From the NCBI GenBank assembly GCA_905236895.1, contig CAJOQI010000126.1, positions 1-14,381 of the forward strand: a stretch of DNA of 14,381 nt. Direction: 5' to 3'. Below the pieces are notes generated by a model that saw only the letters and a program-made list of their open reading frames with translations, did no database searches and was not told where the DNA came from. The first letter of the stretch is position 1. Each line of letters begins with the position of its first letter. This document shows positions 1 through 6,507 of the stretch, one piece after another. The position numbers were made by a program, and so were the translations under genes. The stretch comes from an uncultured Peptostreptococcaceae bacterium (lineage in GTDB: Bacteria; Bacillota; Clostridia; Peptostreptococcales; Anaerovoracaceae).

Positions 1-250
1 CATGATCCAAAGGCCGGGAAGATTGGCGGATATGATGGAGATAGGAAGAGCCATTGGCCTTGAACCCAAAACCTTAAGGGTCATAGAAGGAAAGGTGAAC
101 GAAAAGCCTTCCCTGATACTTATGAGATTTCAAAAGGGCGGAGGAGAGAACTTCGAAATACTGGAACCCTGGGCAATCAGGGATGAAGAAGGTAATTACA
201 CCCCGGAACTTCTGGGGGTTTATGAACGGATAAAAGAAAAAGCCAAATAA
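1..250 (+). CDS. trmN6: tRNA1(Val) (adenine37-N6)-methyltransferase, C-terminal part (YabB/TrmN6 type)
   Basis: Only the last 83 or so codons are in the window; the reading frame is open at the left edge, so the SAM-binding Rossmann part and the NPPY motif lie outside. The visible tail has the family's closing pattern: an HRP-like RPGRLADM segment (residues 4-11 of the visible part), a GLEPKTLRVI strand, a Lys/Gly segment (RFQKGGGENF), and an ILEPW...NYTPEL end. The family N6-methylates an adenine of tRNA, from known family members. It is followed after 19 bases by a small membrane protein and then an AbrB-type gene, and in Bacillus subtilis yabB also lies close to abrB, which supports the call. 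The alternative is another small-domain methyltransferase of the same fold. Confidence 0.72.
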   Translation, partial: MIQRPGRLADMMEIGRAIGLEPKTLRVIEGKVNEKPSLILMRFQKGGGENFEILEPWAIRDEEGNYTPELLGVYERIKEKAK

Positions 251-269
251 TATTTATGGAGGTGCCCAA

Positions 270-590
270 ATGATTACTGTAGATCTTAAGCTGGTTGGAG
301 TGGTGCTGCTTATAATGGTAGCCATAGTGCTGATGATTTTCCTCATCATAGCCGTATCCAATTTAACCAAGACCCTTAAGAAACTTAACGGAATTCTTGA
401 TGATGCTTCTGTTGTTACAAACATCGTTCAGGAAAAGGCAAAGGAAACAAAGCCCGTAGTTGACGATCTTTCCAGCGCAATCGTAAGCTTTTCCAGAGCT
501 GCAAAGGGAGAAGAGAATCGCATTCAGTCCCTTTCCAGCGTTGCGAAGTCATTGAGTTCAATGGTTTCGATTATTAAGAATAATAAATAA
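270..590 (+). CDS. Small one-TM protein with coiled cytoplasmic or external tail (DUF948-like)
   Basis: A 106-residue protein with one hydrophobic segment at residues about 9-31, followed by an amphipathic, Lys/Asp/Ser-rich tail (NLTKTLKKLNGILDDAS and on) that should be helical and partly coiled. No catalytic motif is visible. The layout resembles DUF948-type proteins, but I cannot prove membership. The start is well supported: GGAGGT at 258-263 lies 6 bases before the ATG. It sits in the operon between the tRNA methyltransferase and the AbrB-type gene, 15 to 18 bases before the latter. Function is unknown; the context gives only co-expression with translation and envelope genes. Confidence 0.75.
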   Translation: MITVDLKLVGVVLLIMVAIVLMIFLIIAVSNLTKTLKKLNGILDDASVVTNIVQEKAKETKPVVDDLSSAIVSFSRAAKGEENRIQSLSSVAKSLSSMVSIIKNNK

Positions 591-605
591 GCCTGAAAGG
601 AGATA

Positions 606-851
606 ATGATGAAGGCAACAGGTATTGTTAGACCGGTGGATCCACTGGGCAGAGTAGTTATTCCAATCGAACTTCGCAGAAACCTGGGAATAGAAACAGA
701 CGACTCCCTTGAGGTTTTTGTTGATGGCCAGTTTATTATGCTTAAGAAATATGAGCCCGCTTGTGTCTTCTGCGGAAGCGGCAAGGACATTCAGCAGGTT
801 AAGGGTAAAAATGTTTGCAAAAAATGTATTTCTGATATGAGGAAACTGTAG
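606..851 (+). CDS. AbrB/SpoVT-family transition-state regulator with C-terminal four-Cys zinc-ribbon-like tail
   Basis: An 81-residue DNA-binding protein. Residues 4-48 match the AbrB swapped-hairpin domain almost word for word (TGIVRPVDPLGRVVIPIELR, then LEVFVDGQFIMLKKYEP). AbrB-type proteins are dimeric or tetrameric regulators of growth-transition genes. Instead of the AbrB multimerisation tail, residues 53-74 carry CVFC and CKKC, spaced like a small zinc ribbon; metal binding is inferred. Two ATGs are adjacent at 606 and 609. AAAGGAG at 596-602 is only 3 bases from the first and 6 from the second, so 609 is the likelier start. The stop codon shares one base with the murA GTG, suggesting coupled translation. 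It is too short and too divergent at its end to be called abrB itself. Confidence 0.9.
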   Translation: MMKATGIVRPVDPLGRVVIPIELRRNLGIETDDSLEVFVDGQFIMLKKYEPACVFCGSGKDIQQVKGKNVCKKCISDMRKL

Positions 852-2125
852 TGGCAAAGTATTTAGTACAGGAAAGTGGACCTCTTAGAGGAACGGTCCA
901 CATTAGCGGCGCAAAGAATGCCGTGCTTCCTTTGATGGCTGCGTCGATCCTCACCAAGGAGCCCTGCAGAATAAAGGATGTTCCAAACCTCTTGGATGTG
1001 GAGGTTATGTGCCGAATCCTTAGGGATATTTGCGGAACCATAGTTGAAAACGAAGGGGATGAATACGGAACCCTTCTGATAGATATGGGACCTCTTTGCA
1101 AGACCGAGGCGGAGAGGGATTTGGCTATTCAAATGAGAGCCTCCTTCCTTATTATGGGACCCCTCCTTTCAAGGGAAGGAAAAGCGAAGGTATATATGCC
1201 CGGCGGATGTACCATAGGTGCGCGTCCCATAGATCTTCATCTTAAAGGATTTGAAGCTATGGGTGCAGAGGTTGTGGCAAAGGATGATTATGTTGAAGCC
1301 ACAGCACCTGAAGGCGGTCTGGTAGGCAGTAGAATTTATTTGGACTTCCCCAGCGTCGGAGCAACGGAAAATATTATGATGGCCGCGGTTTTGGCAAAGG
1401 GAACCACATATATTGAGAATGCTGCGGAGGAACCTGAAATCGTAGACCTGGCCAATTTCTTAAATAAGATGGGTGCCAAGATTAAAGGCGCAGGTACGGA
1501 CATCATTAAGATAGAAGGGGTTGAGTCCCTCCACGGAGCAACCCATACGGTCATTCCCGACAGAATAGAGACGGGAACCTTTATGCTTGCTGCAGCCATC
1601 ACAAGAGGTGAGGTGCTGATTAAGAATATAGTTCCGGATCACGTGAGACCTATTGCATCAAAGCTTAGGGAATGCGGAGTTACGGTGGAGTTGACCGACG
1701 AGGGTCTCTATGTAAATGGCGGAGACAGAAAGCTGGTTGCCACGGATATTAAGACACTTCCATATCCGGGATTCCCCACGGATATCCAGTCTCCATTTAT
1801 GGCCTTCCTTACAACCGTTGAAGGAGCCAGCACCGTTAAGGAAACGGTTTTTGAAAATCGTTTTATGCATGTGGCTGAGCTTAACAGAATGGGGGCCAAG
1901 ATAAGGACCGAAGGAAACAGAGCCTTTATTCAGGGTGGAAAGCAGCTGGAAGGAACAAAGGTTATTGCAACGGACCTGAGAGCAGGGGCAGCCATGGTTT
2001 TGGCGGCGCTTGCGGCAAAGGGCACAACGGAGGTTGAAAAAATCTCCCATATTGAAAGAGGCTATGAGGATTTTGTTGAAAAGTTCAGATCCCTCGGAGC
2101 CAGTATATTAAAGATTGAGGATTAA
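851..2125 (+). CDS. murA: UDP-N-acetylglucosamine 1-carboxyvinyltransferase (MurA)
   Basis: MurA transfers enolpyruvate from PEP to UDP-GlcNAc, the first committed step of peptidoglycan synthesis in the cytoplasm, and is the fosfomycin target. The 424 residues are full family length and include SGAKNA (K22, N23), the MRASF arginine (R96), the active-site loop PGGCTIGARPIDLH with the nucleophilic Cys120, the catalytic Asp311 in PGFPTDIQ, and DLRAGAA (R377) plus HIERGYE (R403) near the end. The Cys in the loop predicts fosfomycin sensitivity of this enzyme. Translation starts at GTG 851, overlapping the upstream TAG by one base, with GAGG at 839-842 as ribosome site. Clostridia often carry two MurA paralogs; which one this is cannot be told here. 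Confidence 0.97.
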   Translation: MAKYLVQESGPLRGTVHISGAKNAVLPLMAASILTKEPCRIKDVPNLLDVEVMCRILRDICGTIVENEGDEYGTLLIDMGPLCKTEAERDLAIQMRASFLIMGPLLSREGKAKVYMPGGCTIGARPIDLHLKGFEAMGAEVVAKDDYVEATAPEGGLVGSRIYLDFPSVGATENIMMAAVLAKGTTYIENAAEEPEIVDLANFLNKMGAKIKGAGTDIIKIEGVESLHGATHTVIPDRIETGTFMLAAAITRGEVLIKNIVPDHVRPIASKLRECGVTVELTDEGLYVNGGDRKLVATDIKTLPYPGFPTDIQSPFMAFLTTVEGASTVKETVFENRFMHVAELNRMGAKIRTEGNRAFIQGGKQLEGTKVIATDLRAGAAMVLAALAAKGTTEVEKISHIERGYEDFVEKFRSLGASILKIED

Positions 2126-2127
2126 TT

Positions 2128-3069
2128 TTGATAACTGTTTTTACAAGAGTGCTGGTTATATTTGCCATGATCGGAGTCGGATTCATGGCGAACAAGGTTG
2201 GCATTCTACCTCTTGAATCGAAAAAATATCTCACGGATCTTTTGCTTTCCATAAGCCTTCCGTGCATGATCATAAGCTCCATGCTGGGGAAGACCCTGGA
2301 CGGAGAAACCAAGAAGGAGACCCAGCTGGTGCTAATCGGGTCTCTGGCTTTTTTCATCTTGGCATCTATCGGTGCACTTTTTGCTCTTAGGTTGATGAAG
2401 AGAACTCCGGTGGAAGACCAAGGAGTTCTCATGGTAATCATGGTTGCGGTGAATTCCGGGTTTATGGGATTTCCTATTTCCAAGGCGGCCTTTGGAGACC
2501 ATATTTTCTTCCTCATGGTGATGCAGAATATCGTTCTGAACTTCTATATGTTTGGTATTGCTGCAATTCAGATGCACTATAGGGACGCGGAGAAGAAGGC
2601 CTTTTTGGGATCGTTGAAAGCCGTCATCAATCCACCGGTTATAGCGGTGATTATTGGATTTGCCCTTATGGTAGCAAAGGTGAATCTTCCTTCGGGAGTA
2701 GTTGACTTTGTGGATATGATGGGTGATGCCACCATACCTCTATCCATGATAGTGGTGGGACTTCAGCTGGCGGGAAGCAATTTTTCCAAGCTGCTGGTAA
2801 ACAGGGATTTAATAACGTCATCCCTAATAAATGTATTGGCTGTTCCCATAATCACTCTGACCCTGATACACTTTCTTCCAATCCCCAATACGGTTAAGAT
2901 AACTCTGGCCTTTGCCAGCGCATTTCCCTGTGCCGTTGCGGTTGTTGGAGTTGCGATTAAGGAAGGAAAGAATTCCGAGCTTATGGCAGGGGGCGTAGCT
3001 CTTACGACCATATTGTCACTGTTTACTTTGCCTGTAATGGCTGCCATACTTCAGTGGCTATATCTATAA
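2128..3069 (+). CDS. AEC-family transporter (auxin efflux carrier / malate permease type)
   Basis: A 313-residue, very hydrophobic protein with about ten predicted membrane segments in two five-helix halves. Family-type motifs include NSGFMGFPI at 109-117, NPP at 168-170, the MMGDATIPLSMIVVGLQL stretch at 197-214, and a conserved-looking SAFPCAVAVVG at 264-274. Bacterial AEC proteins include malate and other carboxylate carriers, so the substrate is unknown here. The start is TTG at 2128, two bases after murA; no ATG lies near, and GAGGA at 2117-2121, inside the murA 3' end, is 6 bases upstream. It is translated within the murA operon. A link of its cargo to cell-wall synthesis would be guesswork. 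Confidence 0.9.
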   Translation: MITVFTRVLVIFAMIGVGFMANKVGILPLESKKYLTDLLLSISLPCMIISSMLGKTLDGETKKETQLVLIGSLAFFILASIGALFALRLMKRTPVEDQGVLMVIMVAVNSGFMGFPISKAAFGDHIFFLMVMQNIVLNFYMFGIAAIQMHYRDAEKKAFLGSLKAVINPPVIAVIIGFALMVAKVNLPSGVVDFVDMMGDATIPLSMIVVGLQLAGSNFSKLLVNRDLITSSLINVLAVPIITLTLIHFLPIPNTVKITLAFASAFPCAVAVVGVAIKEGKNSELMAGGVALTTILSLFTLPVMAAILQWLYL

Positions 3070-3114
3070 GAAGCAGCTTTTAGACCTGGTAAAGAGCAAT
3101 AAAGAGAAATAAGT

Positions 3115-3708
3115 ATGAAGAGAATAATAGTGGCTTCAAGAAATGCCCATAAAATAGAAGAAATCGAAAAGATTACCCGGAAGTATGGCTTTCAGGTGGT
3201 TTCCCGTGACGACGCCGGACTTCCCAAAGAGGAAGTGGAGGAGGACGGAAAGACCTTTGAGGAGAATTCCTATAAAAAAGCAAAAGCCATATGGGATATT
3301 TGTCATGAAATGGTTATCGCTGACGATTCGGGACTGATGGTTGATGCCCTTGGAGGAGCTCCCGGGGTCTACTCCGCTCGGTTTGCCGGGGAGGATGGGA
3401 ATTACCAAAGAAACAATGATTTGCTATTGGCTTTGCTTGATGGTTTTTCTGAGGAAAACAGGGGAGCAAAGTTCGTAACAGTGATTACGCTGATCGATCC
3501 CGAGGGTAATACCATTGTTGCCAGAGGGGAGTGCCTGGGAAGTATTTTGGGAGAGCCCAGAGGTGAAGGGGGATTTGGATATGACCCTCTGTTTTTGCCG
3601 GAGGGATATGAGGTGAGCTTCGCCGAGATGGCTTCCGAGGAAAAGAATGCCATAAGTCACAGGGCAAGGGCCCTGGAGGAATTGGAGAAGAGACTCAAAG
3701 AGTTATAG
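3115..3708 (+). CDS. rdgB: XTP/dITP pyrophosphatase (RdgB/HAM1 family)
   Basis: This cytoplasmic enzyme hydrolyses non-canonical purine triphosphates (XTP, ITP, dITP) to the monophosphate and pyrophosphate, keeping them out of nucleic acids. The 197 residues are full length. Motifs in order are ASRNAHK (7-13), TFEENSYKKA (47-56), ADDSGL with the catalytic acidic pair (69-74), APGVYSARFAG (82-92), GEGGFGYDPLF (150-160) and KNAISHRARAL (177-187). The ribosome site is weak (AAAGAGAA about 6 bases upstream), and the 45-base gap from the AEC gene shows no terminator, so it stays in the operon. YihY follows after 16 bases. Confidence 0.96.
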   Translation: MKRIIVASRNAHKIEEIEKITRKYGFQVVSRDDAGLPKEEVEEDGKTFEENSYKKAKAIWDICHEMVIADDSGLMVDALGGAPGVYSARFAGEDGNYQRNNDLLLALLDGFSEENRGAKFVTVITLIDPEGNTIVARGECLGSILGEPRGEGGFGYDPLFLPEGYEVSFAEMASEEKNAISHRARALEELEKRLKEL

Positions 3709-3724
3709 ACATTCGGGTAAGGAC

Positions 3725-4549
3725 ATGAGAAAGAGACTGCTGAAAATGATATACCTGGGAATACAGAAGTTCCAGGACCCATATTATCAGGGAGTTGCGG
3801 CCCAAGTGGCTTTCTTTTTCATTCTTTCTATCGTTCCCATTCTTCTTCTGCTGTCTCAGCTATTGGGACTGTTCAATTTGTCTGCGGATTTCATTACGGA
3901 ACTTCTTGGAGATAATATTCCTTTGACGGGGAATCTAAAAGAATATATCGATAGCGTTCTAAAATTTGAACCTCAGACTACAACCAATATAATCTTGGTG
4001 ATAGCCTCCGTATGGGCGGCTTCCAGAATCCAGTTTACATTGATGAGGATTACAAACTATACCTTTACGGAGGGAAGGGAACCGGGAAGCTTTTTTAAGG
4101 ATAGGGCCAGGTCCCTCCTCACCGTGGTTATTACTGTAGTGTCGCTGGTACTTATAGTTATGATTCAGTCCTACGGCGGTGTGATAGTTAGGCTCCTTGC
4201 GGACAGGCTGTTAATCAGCGAGGGAGTTGATAAACTGTGGAATGTATTGAGGTGGCCCGTTGCGGGACTGATATATGTACTGGTAATATCTGTAAACTAC
4301 TATCTGCTGCCATCCAATAGGAGAAAGTTTAAGGATATATTGCCCGGCAGTATATTCAGCGCAGTGGGGATGTTGATAGTCACCATGGTCTACTCCTTCT
4401 ATACATCAAGGGCGGTAAACAACAATATTCTCTATGGATCAATGGCCAGTATAGCGGTGCTGATGTTCTGGTTCTATTTCATCTCTTGGGTCCTTTGTTT
4501 AGGCATCTTGGTTAACAAGGTTTGGTGGGATACAAGGGAGAATTCTTAA
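3725..4549 (+). CDS. YihY/BrkB-family integral membrane protein
   Basis: A 274-residue protein with about six membrane segments. The N-terminal part has the family hallmark: a short basic amphipathic start, then GVAAQVAFFFILSIVPIL (about 23-40). A loop with SRIQFTLMRITNYTF (about 100-114) follows, then PVAGLIYVLVISVNYYLLP (about 178-196) and a C-terminal VLMFWFYFISWVLCLG helix. Older databases call this family ribonuclease BN; that is a known misannotation. Function is not established; some relatives act in lipid or envelope processes. The first ATG is only a base or two from AAGGA (3719-3723); an alternative start is M8 at 3746. It is the last gene of the operon, with a stem-loop just after its stop. 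Confidence 0.9.
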   Translation: MRKRLLKMIYLGIQKFQDPYYQGVAAQVAFFFILSIVPILLLLSQLLGLFNLSADFITELLGDNIPLTGNLKEYIDSVLKFEPQTTTNIILVIASVWAASRIQFTLMRITNYTFTEGREPGSFFKDRARSLLTVVITVVSLVLIVMIQSYGGVIVRLLADRLLISEGVDKLWNVLRWPVAGLIYVLVISVNYYLLPSNRRKFKDILPGSIFSAVGMLIVTMVYSFYTSRAVNNNILYGSMASIAVLMFWFYFISWVLCLGILVNKVWWDTRENS

Positions 4550-4563
4550 AAAGTCTTAAGAAA
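4545..4563. promoter_or_regulatory. Two phased CTTAA(G) repeats, copy 1
   Basis: CTTAA at 4545-4549 (overlapping the yihY stop) and CTTAAGAAA at 4555-4563 begin exactly 10 bases apart. The same motif recurs in phase at 6289-6313, upstream of the paralogous M23 gene, and other CTTAA copies lie near both promoters (for example at 4664 and 6389). Direct repeats one helical turn apart are typical of OmpR-type response-regulator sites, and CiaR of streptococci binds TTTAAG-N5-TTTAAG. The regulator here is unknown. Confidence 0.4.
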
Positions 4564-4576
4564 CAAAAAGTCACAA

Positions 4577-4625
4577 AGAAATGCCGATAAACGTTGGAAT
4601 ATCAACGAGAATCGGCATTTTTGAA
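4577..4625 (+). terminator. Stem-loop after yihY with T-rich tail; also the conserved dyad of the hydrolase upstream block, copy 1
   Basis: AAATGCCGAT (4579-4588) pairs perfectly with ATCGGCATTT (4611-4620). Across a 3x3 internal loop an inner stem CGTTG/CAACG (4592-4596 with 4603-4607) closes a GAATAT loop. The 3' arm runs into TTTTTG, so it can end the murA-yihY transcript. The same loop and stem pattern recurs at 6321-6363 before the M23 gene, where no terminator is needed because one already lies at 6118-6166. A second role as a DNA dyad or RNA element is therefore possible. Confidence 0.55.
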
Positions 4626-4626
4626 T

Positions 4627-4643
4627 TGTGTGTTTTTTGTGAA
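4627..4643 (+). promoter_or_regulatory. WalR-box-like direct repeat, copy 1
   Basis: TGTGTG (4627-4632), five bases, then TGTGAA (4638-4643), ending 16 bases before the -35 box. The paralogous gene has TGTGTA-N5-TGTGAA at the identical distance from its own -35. WalR (YycF) boxes follow TGTWAH-N5-TGTWAH and control wall hydrolases in Firmicutes; these halves deviate at one to three positions. The assignment is by analogy. Confidence 0.45.
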
Positions 4644-4659
4644 GTATTGGGCTTTTTTG

Positions 4660-4688
4660 TTGACTTAAGGGTTTTCTTAATATACCAT
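4660..4688 (+). promoter_or_regulatory. SigA-type promoter of the NlpC/P60 hydrolase
   Basis: TTGACT (4660-4665) and TACCAT (4683-4688) are separated by 17 bases. The M23 gene has the identical pair with identical spacing at 6401-6429, in sequence that is otherwise diverged, which supports function. The predicted start near 4695 leaves a leader of about 33 bases to the ATG at 4728. Confidence 0.65.
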
Positions 4689-4727
4689 TCTCATGTCAAA
4701 AGGGAGAAAGGCGAAAAGACTTTTTGT

Positions 4728-6095
4728 ATGAGTAAAAAAGTAAATACACTATTATATAAACTAATGGCTGTAGGAATGGCCGGCGCTTTGACCCTCGGTT
4801 CTGCCGCTCCGGCAAGAGCTGAAGGTTCGGACGGAAACCCGGAGGGAATCAGCGATGTGGCTCAGGCAATTGTTATGACAGTCGAGGATGCCACGGTGGA
4901 CGACAGTTATTACGAGCTGGTTCTGGGTGGAGAGGTATTTGCCACTTTCGAGAAGAAATACGATGCAGAAGGAATCATCCAGTGTATCGAGGACCACTTC
5001 GTATTTGACGATATGGAGGAAGCCACACTTACCTTCATTCCTGAGTTAAAGGTTGAGAAGAAATCCTTGGAGGGAGCAAACCCCACCTTTGATGCGGATG
5101 TAAATGATGTAATCACTCGCTTGATGAGAGGTGGCAACGAAAAGATCGTATATGTATCCGTGGAGGGAGATTCCTTCGGAGGAATTGCCGACGTATTCGG
5201 TGTTGACTATGAAAGACTTAAGGTTTTGAATCCCGAAGTGGATCCCGAAGATCTTCAGGAAGGTACTCTTCTCATCATAAGACCTGCGGAACCTCTTCTT
5301 ACAATCCAGGTTGAATACCAGGAGGAGAGAGAGAAGGAAATAGAGTTCGAGAGGATCAAGGAAGAATCGGAAGAAGTTCCTACCGGTCAGAAGGTTTTAT
5401 ATCAGGAGGGTGAAAAGGGCTTTGCCATCACCACAGACAGGGTAGTCAAGATTAACGGAATTGAATCTTCAAGAGAGGAACTCTCCAGAGAGGTAATCTG
5501 GGAAGCTCAGGACGAGATCGTCATAATCGGAACAGGCGAGGTCGAGGAATCGGAAGAAGGCTGGGACGAAGAATCCGAAGAAACCTGGGAAGAAGAATCC
5601 GAGGAGACCTGGGAAGAAGAAACCTGGGAAGAAACAGAGGAAACTTATGAAGAGGTTTATGAGGAGACTTGGGAAGAAGAATCCTCAGAAGAGAGCTCTT
5701 CTGAAGAAGTTGTTAGAAGCGAACCCAGTACTCCTTCCACCGACAGCTATGAAGAGGGAGTAAGAATTGCAAACTACGCAATGCAGTTCATTGGTAATCC
5801 ATATGTTTGGGGCGGCACCAGCTTGACCAACGGATGTGACTGTTCCGGATTTGTTTACAGGGTATATCAGGATATGGGATACAATGTAGCAAGAATGCCT
5901 GAAGATAGTTCCATGGCCTATGTGGTTAGCAATAGCGATCTCCAGCCAGGAGACATCATCTGCTATCCTCACCACAATGCCCTCTATATCGGAGGCGGAC
6001 AGTGCGTGGAAGCTCTCAACTATGAGAGAGGAATCTGTATCTGTCCTCTCGGTTATTCCGACAGTTACTACTATGCTGTCAGGATAGTAAGATAA
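4728..6095 (+). CDS. Exported cell-wall hydrolase: LysM + G5 + acidic linker + NlpC/P60 peptidase
   Basis: A 455-residue exported protein. Order: signal peptide (1-31, cleavage likely after APARA), a family-specific segment (about 60-135), LysM (about 141-186), G5-like domain (about 190-270), a Glu/Trp-rich linker (275-330) and an NlpC/P60 domain (341-455). Catalytic Cys372 sits in GCDCSGF and His416 in HHNALYIG. The third polar position, usually His, Asn or Gln, appears to be Glu428. Such enzymes cleave stem peptides of peptidoglycan. The frame is open back to 4581, but ATG 4728 is chosen because the signal peptide starts there and the promoter at 4660-4688 lies inside the longer frame. The nearest ribosome site (AGGGAGAAAGG, ending at 4711) is unusually far away. 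Residues 55-270 are paralogous to the M23 protein downstream. The catalytic domain has six Cys. Confidence 0.92.
   Translation: MSKKVNTLLYKLMAVGMAGALTLGSAAPARAEGSDGNPEGISDVAQAIVMTVEDATVDDSYYELVLGGEVFATFEKKYDAEGIIQCIEDHFVFDDMEEATLTFIPELKVEKKSLEGANPTFDADVNDVITRLMRGGNEKIVYVSVEGDSFGGIADVFGVDYERLKVLNPEVDPEDLQEGTLLIIRPAEPLLTIQVEYQEEREKEIEFERIKEESEEVPTGQKVLYQEGEKGFAITTDRVVKINGIESSREELSREVIWEAQDEIVIIGTGEVEESEEGWDEESEETWEEESEETWEEETWEETEETYEEVYEETWEEESSEESSSEEVVRSEPSTPSTDSYEEGVRIANYAMQFIGNPYVWGGTSLTNGCDCSGFVYRVYQDMGYNVARMPEDSSMAYVVSNSDLQPGDIICYPHHNALYIGGGQCVEALNYERGICICPLGYSDSYYYAVRIVR
5550..5708 (+). repeat. Degenerate tandem repeat coding for a Glu/Trp-rich linker
   Basis: The linker between G5 and the peptidase is built from an 8-residue unit ESEETWEE, seen twice in succession and then in decayed forms (ETWEE, TEETYEE, VYEETWEE, ESSEE). 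At DNA level the unit is 24 bases. The composition is about half Glu with regular Trp/Tyr. Copy number could vary between strains without frame loss. Confidence 0.7.
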
Positions 6096-6117
6096 GAAGA
6101 ATATAGTCAGAAGAGTT

Positions 6118-6166
6118 GAGCCTCTCCCCGAAGCGTTGATAATGCTTGGGAGAGGCTCTTTTGTTT
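6118..6166 (+). terminator. Rho-independent terminator of the NlpC/P60 gene
   Basis: GAGCCTCTCCC (6118-6128) pairs perfectly with GGGAGAGGCTC (6148-6158); AAGC/GCTT (6131-6134 with 6144-6147) extends the stem, and TTTTGTTT follows. It lies 23 bases after the stop codon. Confidence 0.92.
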
Positions 6167-6288
6167 GTAGAAATATTGGAATTTCAATGGTTGGGGGGGA
6201 TGGAAATAAGAGGAAAAACAGGGCGGTTATAATGGTTGCATAAAACCGCCGTCTATACAGTATTCTATGAATAAATATGCATCATTTC
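6167..6288. other. Intergenic stretch without a gene; one short inverted repeat
   Basis: This is the first part of the 412-base gap between the two hydrolase genes. It has no open frame beyond about ten codons. It contains GGCGGTT (6222-6228) facing AACCGCC (6244-6250) over a 15-base loop, with no T run after it. A TATAAT (6228-6233) lies in the loop side without a convincing -35. Otherwise I see nothing. Confidence 0.5.
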
Positions 6289-6313
6289 CTTAAGAACTCT
6301 TAAGAAAATTAAG
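6289..6313. promoter_or_regulatory. Three phased (C/A)TTAAG repeats, copy 2
   Basis: CTTAAG at 6289-6294 and 6299-6304 and ATTAAG at 6308-6313 repeat every 9-10 bases, each followed by AA. A further CTTAAGAAA is at 6389-6397, just before the -35 box. The arrangement matches copy 1 at 4545-4563 and suggests cooperative binding of a response regulator on one DNA face. Confidence 0.45.
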
Positions 6314-6320
6314 AAACTAA

Positions 6321-6363
6321 AAAATGGAGTTATCGTTGAAATATCAATAAGTATAGCCATTTT
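6321..6363 (+). repeat. Conserved dyad, copy 2
   Basis: AAAATGG (6321-6327) pairs with CCATTTT (6357-6363), with an inner TTG/CAA around an AAATAT loop. It aligns over its length with the stem-loop at 4579-4620. The sixth stem pair changes from C-G in copy 1 to G-C here, keeping pairing, while the inner part of the stem is weaker. It is either a DNA operator dyad or a relic of a duplicated terminator. Confidence 0.45.
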
Positions 6364-6367
6364 GCAA

Positions 6368-6384
6368 TGTGTAGTTTATGTGAA
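6368..6384 (+). promoter_or_regulatory. WalR-box-like direct repeat, copy 2
   Basis: TGTGTA (6368-6373), five bases, TGTGAA (6379-6384), ending 16 bases before the -35 box, exactly as in copy 1. It is closer to the TGTWAH-N5-TGTWAH consensus than copy 1 (4/6 and 5/6). Confidence 0.5.
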
Positions 6385-6400
6385 ATCTCTTAAGAAACTG

Positions 6401-6429
6401 TTGACTTATTTATGCATATATAATACCAT
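6401..6429 (+). promoter_or_regulatory. SigA-type promoter of the M23 hydrolase
   Basis: TTGACT (6401-6406), 17 bases, TACCAT (6424-6429), identical boxes and spacing to the NlpC/P60 promoter. The predicted start near 6436 leaves a leader of about 72 bases that contains a small GGTC/GACC hairpin (6459-6470) and no riboswitch I recognise. Confidence 0.65.
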
Positions 6430-6507
6430 ACAGGAGACAGCGAAAGAAGGGCAAATTAGGTCTGATGACCATAAGGCATTTATTGCGGAAAGGACAAAAG
6501 ATCCAAA

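Noticed and set aside
3725..4549. Ribonuclease BN annotation
   Set aside because: The YihY family is an integral membrane family once mislabelled as RNase BN; no nuclease motif is present.
4581..4727. N-terminal extension of the NlpC/P60 protein from ATG 4581
   Set aside because: It would run through the stem-loop, operator and promoter conserved with the paralog, and would bury the signal peptide 49 residues inside.
4550..4727. c-di-AMP (ydaO) riboswitch before the wall hydrolase
   Set aside because: Such riboswitches often precede wall hydrolase genes, but the conserved core sequences are absent here and the conserved block lies upstream of the predicted promoter.
6222..6250. Second terminator at the GGCGGTT inverted repeat
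   Set aside because: No T run follows and a strong terminator lies just upstream; it is kept only as a short inverted repeat.
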